NCBI GenBank assembly: GCA_963402885.1
Contig: OY727097.1
Span: forward strand, 27,583,401-27,647,400
DNA: 64,000 nt
Direction: 5' to 3'
Source: Antedon bifida
Lineage: Eukaryota > Echinodermata > Crinoidea > Comatulida > Antedonidae
Shown: positions 62,701 through 64,000 of the stretch, piece by piece
Layout: every line of letters begins with the position of its first letter
How positions within the stretch are numbered: position 1 is the stretch's first letter
Translations under genes and position numbers: made by a program
The notes under the pieces: model-generated
Databases searched by the model: none
Told to the model about the DNA's origin: nothing
The model's input: the letters and a program-made list of their open reading frames with translations, nothing else

Positions 62701-64000
62701 TTAAGAGACTTTTCCACTGAATGCACAGCATCTTTTTTTTTTCGGTTTAAAGAAGACAAAAAGTAATCGTTTAAATTAATCAAAGAAACAACAGTCCTAC
62801 CTTTAAAGTCTTATCAGAATTGTCATTGTCAACAGACATGTTTCTATCTTCTCGTGGGGTAATTTTCATCTGTTCATTTTGTGACATTTCACTCAAATTA
62901 GTCTCTTTCATGCCAAATATTGAAGTCTCCAAGGTCAATGACATCGGATGTTTTTCTACACTACTTCTTCTATGTCTGTCAGTTCCTCTGATATCCAGAG
63001 TTGGAGAAGCATTGCCATGCATGTTCTTCAACCCTGACTCCCTCTTTTGTTCGTAGTCTCTAGAAAGGCGTGAGTGGGAACGTTTCGAATGATGTTCTGA
63101 ATGGGCATAAATGGGGGAATTACTTCTCGTTTGTCTTAAAAACATGCTTAATTGAGATTCAAATTTATGTTTCGAATCATTCCTTGTATGGTTGCTTTTG
63201 TTATCTGTATAGTCTGGAGTTATTTTATCTAAGCCTCCAAATCTGTCATGGTTCGACTGAGACGTGTGCAAAATGTCTGGTACTATATTCATAACTTTCT
63301 TTTGATTGATTTCTTGATTTTCTTTATTTCTTAAGTCTTTTTCTCTAGGTGTTTTACGTGTCTCATCACGACTGCTTTTATTTCTTAATTTTGAACTATC
63401 TTTTGCTGCCCTCAAGTGTTCTGGAGGATTTTCATGCTTAGCCTCCATACCAGGCAGATGTTCTGGATAATGACTCTGCTGCATATCTTTTTTTCCATAG
63501 AAAACATCATTTTGTTGCTCAACATGAGTTTTCTTGTTCGTAACTTCCATTGGTATTTGATCTGGATGACTTGATTTCTTTTTCTTTGCAGATTTCAGAT
63601 ACTTTGAGTGTAATAGGGAACCAGTATTGTCTACAGATTGTTGATAAGCTTCCTTCTGTTTCTGAATTCCATTTTCAACTGAACTCTTTGCCATATTCAC
63701 ATCTGATTGGTGGATTTGTCTTTGATTGTCATATTTAACAGTATTTTGTTTCAAGGGCACATTGTTTCCCATTTGCTGAAAATGGTTATGTTTATGAATT
63801 TCATTTTTAGCAAAGCTTTCCTTTATTGTTGCGTTCATACCTGATTGGTGGATTTGTCTATCCGTGTCACCTTTAACAGTGTTTTCTTTTAAAAGCACAT
63901 TGTTTACCGTTTTGTTGACTTCACTAGATTCTTTATCTTTAACATTTTTTTCTTTCTTTGCTGCATCACAAAGTTCATCCTCGGATATTGTTTTGAAGAG
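53396..64000 (-). CDS. Unrecognised hydrophilic Lys/Asn/Gln-rich protein, spliced, 5' partial
   Basis: Minus-strand join: 64000-62801, 61536-61411, 57122-56972, 56500-56401, 54986-54911, 54692-54588, 53764-53396. All junctions are GT-AG and all phases agree; 2,127 nt give 708 residues and TAA. The frame is still open at the window edge, so the N-terminus is missing. I do not recognise the family. The first exon is a disordered-looking region rich in K, N, Q, H and S, with two related units of about 46 residues. The middle carries APLRLRLAHEYRPPHHEL, then LPYEDGQW with a basic run IKKKRKKK, then a possible helix RLAIQKAVYGIREQKSLRKL. The end is Ser/Pro/His-rich. No signal peptide, membrane span or catalytic motif is visible. 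The basic run could be a nuclear localisation or nucleic-acid or microtubule contact, but this is a guess. Confidence 0.8.
54588..54692 (-). CDS. Gene 2 exon 6: probable helix
   Basis: A 105-nt exon between TTCTTAG and GTATGA, phase 0 on both sides. It encodes YLIKSESTDRLAIQKAVYGI and REQKSLRKLTQTPDK, with a helix-like heptad pattern. Skipping it would keep the frame. Confidence 0.8.
54911..54986 (-). CDS. Gene 2 exon 5: EDGQW and basic run
   Basis: A 76-nt exon between TACACAG and GTAAAA. It encodes KSRESLPYEDGQW followed by REIKKKRKKKNQ. The basic run is a candidate nuclear localisation or nucleic-acid contact. Confidence 0.8.
55353..55508. repeat. 78-bp tandem duplication
   Basis: Two units starting CTAGGCCTAATTAAGCG (55353) and CTAAGCTTAATTAAGCG (55431), both continuing with ACCTGTTTA, AGTCAACT and GAGGGGGCTTGATT. 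Confidence 0.88.
55703..55783. repeat. 81-bp near-perfect palindrome
   Basis: Two 40-base arms starting ATTATCTAAGATAAAAGTAG pair over almost their whole length. Only a 3-base block (GGT against TAC) differs, and one central base is left as loop. It lies in an intron of gene 2. Confidence 0.9.
56116..56338. mobile_element. MITE-B, 223 bp
   Basis: Perfect 20-bp terminal inverted repeats, AAGGCAATCTAACAACAGGA on the left and its complement on the right. A second inner inverted pair (TTATCTGTGGCTGCGACA against TGTCGCAGCCAGACATAA) lets most of it fold back on itself. No coding capacity. Only one copy is seen in the window. Confidence 0.8.
56401..56500 (-). CDS. Gene 2 exon 4
   Basis: A 100-nt exon between TTTTTTAG and GTAAGT. 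It encodes VTGSSAHMSGFNRYSVVATD and NKQRTTQRDSPT. Two bases complete the first codon and two are carried to the next exon, consistent with its neighbours. Confidence 0.78.
56972..57122 (-). CDS. Gene 2 exon 3
   Basis: A 151-nt exon between ATTTTAG and GTAAGA. It encodes PLQNPENMKYRESKPSEHDS and PTYAEKARHGLTSDMNN. It enters at phase 0 and leaves at phase 1. The intron between this and exon 2 carries the nested Helentron-like elements and a SINE head. Confidence 0.78.
57821..57896 (-). mobile_element. tRNA-derived SINE head (minus strand)
   Basis: Read on the minus strand it shows an A-box-like TTGCTTGGTGG, then GCTTGCTTGCC, then a B box GGTTCAAATCC and CTTTGAGCCACC. Spacing fits a Pol III internal promoter. 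It cannot form a clean functional tRNA cloverleaf by eye, so a SINE head is more likely than a tRNA gene. Confidence 0.5.
57971..61189 (+). mobile_element. Outer Helentron/Helitron-like non-autonomous element
   Basis: The 5' side has a palindrome with 12-bp arms AGGTGATCATTT and AAATGATCACCT (57977-58006), repeated in tandem 55 bp later. The 3' side has AAAATGATCACCTA (61146-61158), then a hairpin (arms AATTCGTCA and TGACGAATT, loop AAG, 61160-61180) and CTAG at 61186-61189. A subterminal hairpin followed by CTAG, plus a 5' motif echoed near the 3' end, is the layout of Helentron-type Helitrons. No Rep/helicase coding frame is visible, so it is non-autonomous. A related element is inserted inside it. 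Confidence 0.7.
58081..59670 (+). mobile_element. Inner Helentron-like element nested in the outer one
   Basis: The 5' end carries a palindrome (58086-58113; arms TAGTTATCCGCT and AGCGGATAACTA). The 3' side repeats CGGATAACTA (59631-59640), followed by a hairpin (arms AACTCGTCA and TGACGAGTT, loop AAG) and CTAG at 59667-59670. The body is homologous to the outer element's body and is rich in GCGCGC and TGACGTCAT words. Non-autonomous. Confidence 0.7.
61411..61536 (-). CDS. Gene 2 exon 2
   Basis: A 126-nt exon between GGCTAG and GTAAGC, phase 0 on both sides. It encodes 42 residues with SENFKKPRQNGFDRKKRSQG and LRLRLAHEYRPPHHEL. It is the least disordered-looking part of the protein and a good anchor for homology searches. 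Confidence 0.8.
62801..64000 (-). CDS. Gene 2 large exon (3' end at 62801, continues past window)
   Basis: Open for 400 codons from the window edge to a donor AAAG|GTAGGA. Composition is K/N/Q/H/S-rich. Two tandem units are visible: VLLKENTVKGDTDRQIHQSG and VPLKQNTVKYDNQRQIHQSD, about 46 residues apart. Basic clusters include KSAKKKKSS and HSKRSHSRLSRD. It leaves at phase 0. Confidence 0.85.

Larger units (their letters stand above)
53765..62800. other. Introns of gene 2
   Basis: Introns lie at 53765-54587, 54693-54910, 54987-56400, 56501-56971, 57123-61410 and 61537-62800. The 54987-56400 intron holds the 78-bp tandem duplication, the 81-bp palindrome and a MITE. The 57123-61410 intron holds the SINE head and the Helentron-like pair. 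The others show nothing recognisable. Confidence 0.7.

Overview
This window looks like AT-rich nuclear DNA from a marine invertebrate. An echinoderm, hemichordate or similar slowly evolving animal is an inference from how closely the recognised protein resembles its vertebrate relatives; no sequence here fixes the species. The window holds large parts of two multi-exon genes in convergent orientation, surrounded by introns and spacer full of small transposons and minisatellites. I saw no bacterial-style operon, rRNA gene, CRISPR array or intact autonomous transposon.

Gene 1 (+ strand, about 10.47-46.11 kb, 5' end outside the window) is an ortholog of the DLC1/STARD13/STARD8 family, which carries SAM, RhoGAP and START domains. 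I assembled 13 exons with GT-AG junctions. They join in one frame for 1,166 visible residues: the C-terminal half of SAM, a long serine-rich linker with the LD-like and YDNVPG motifs, the RhoGAP domain with its arginine finger, and the START domain ending at a TAA. An in-frame ATG lies upstream of an internal splice acceptor in exon F. This suggests a short isoform of about 554 residues (a second promoter) made of RhoGAP and START only.

Gene 2 (- strand, about 53.40 kb to beyond 64.00 kb, 5' end outside the window) is a protein I do not recognise. Seven exons join in one frame for 708 residues of very hydrophilic, lysine/asparagine/glutamine-rich sequence ending in TAA. The two genes meet tail to tail across about 7.3 kb of spacer.

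The non-coding DNA holds 11 near-complete copies and one edge fragment of a 120-165 bp MITE. It also holds a nested pair of Helentron/Helitron-like elements at 57.97-61.19 kb, a second MITE at 56.1 kb, an 81-bp near-perfect palindrome at 55.7 kb, two tRNA-like SINE heads, a LINE/SINE 3' tail and several minisatellites. The most unusual signals are the nested Helentron pair with tandem 55-bp 5' ends, the alternative 5' exon of gene 1, and a 273-nt open block in a START-domain intron whose potential splice sites both fit the gene's frame.
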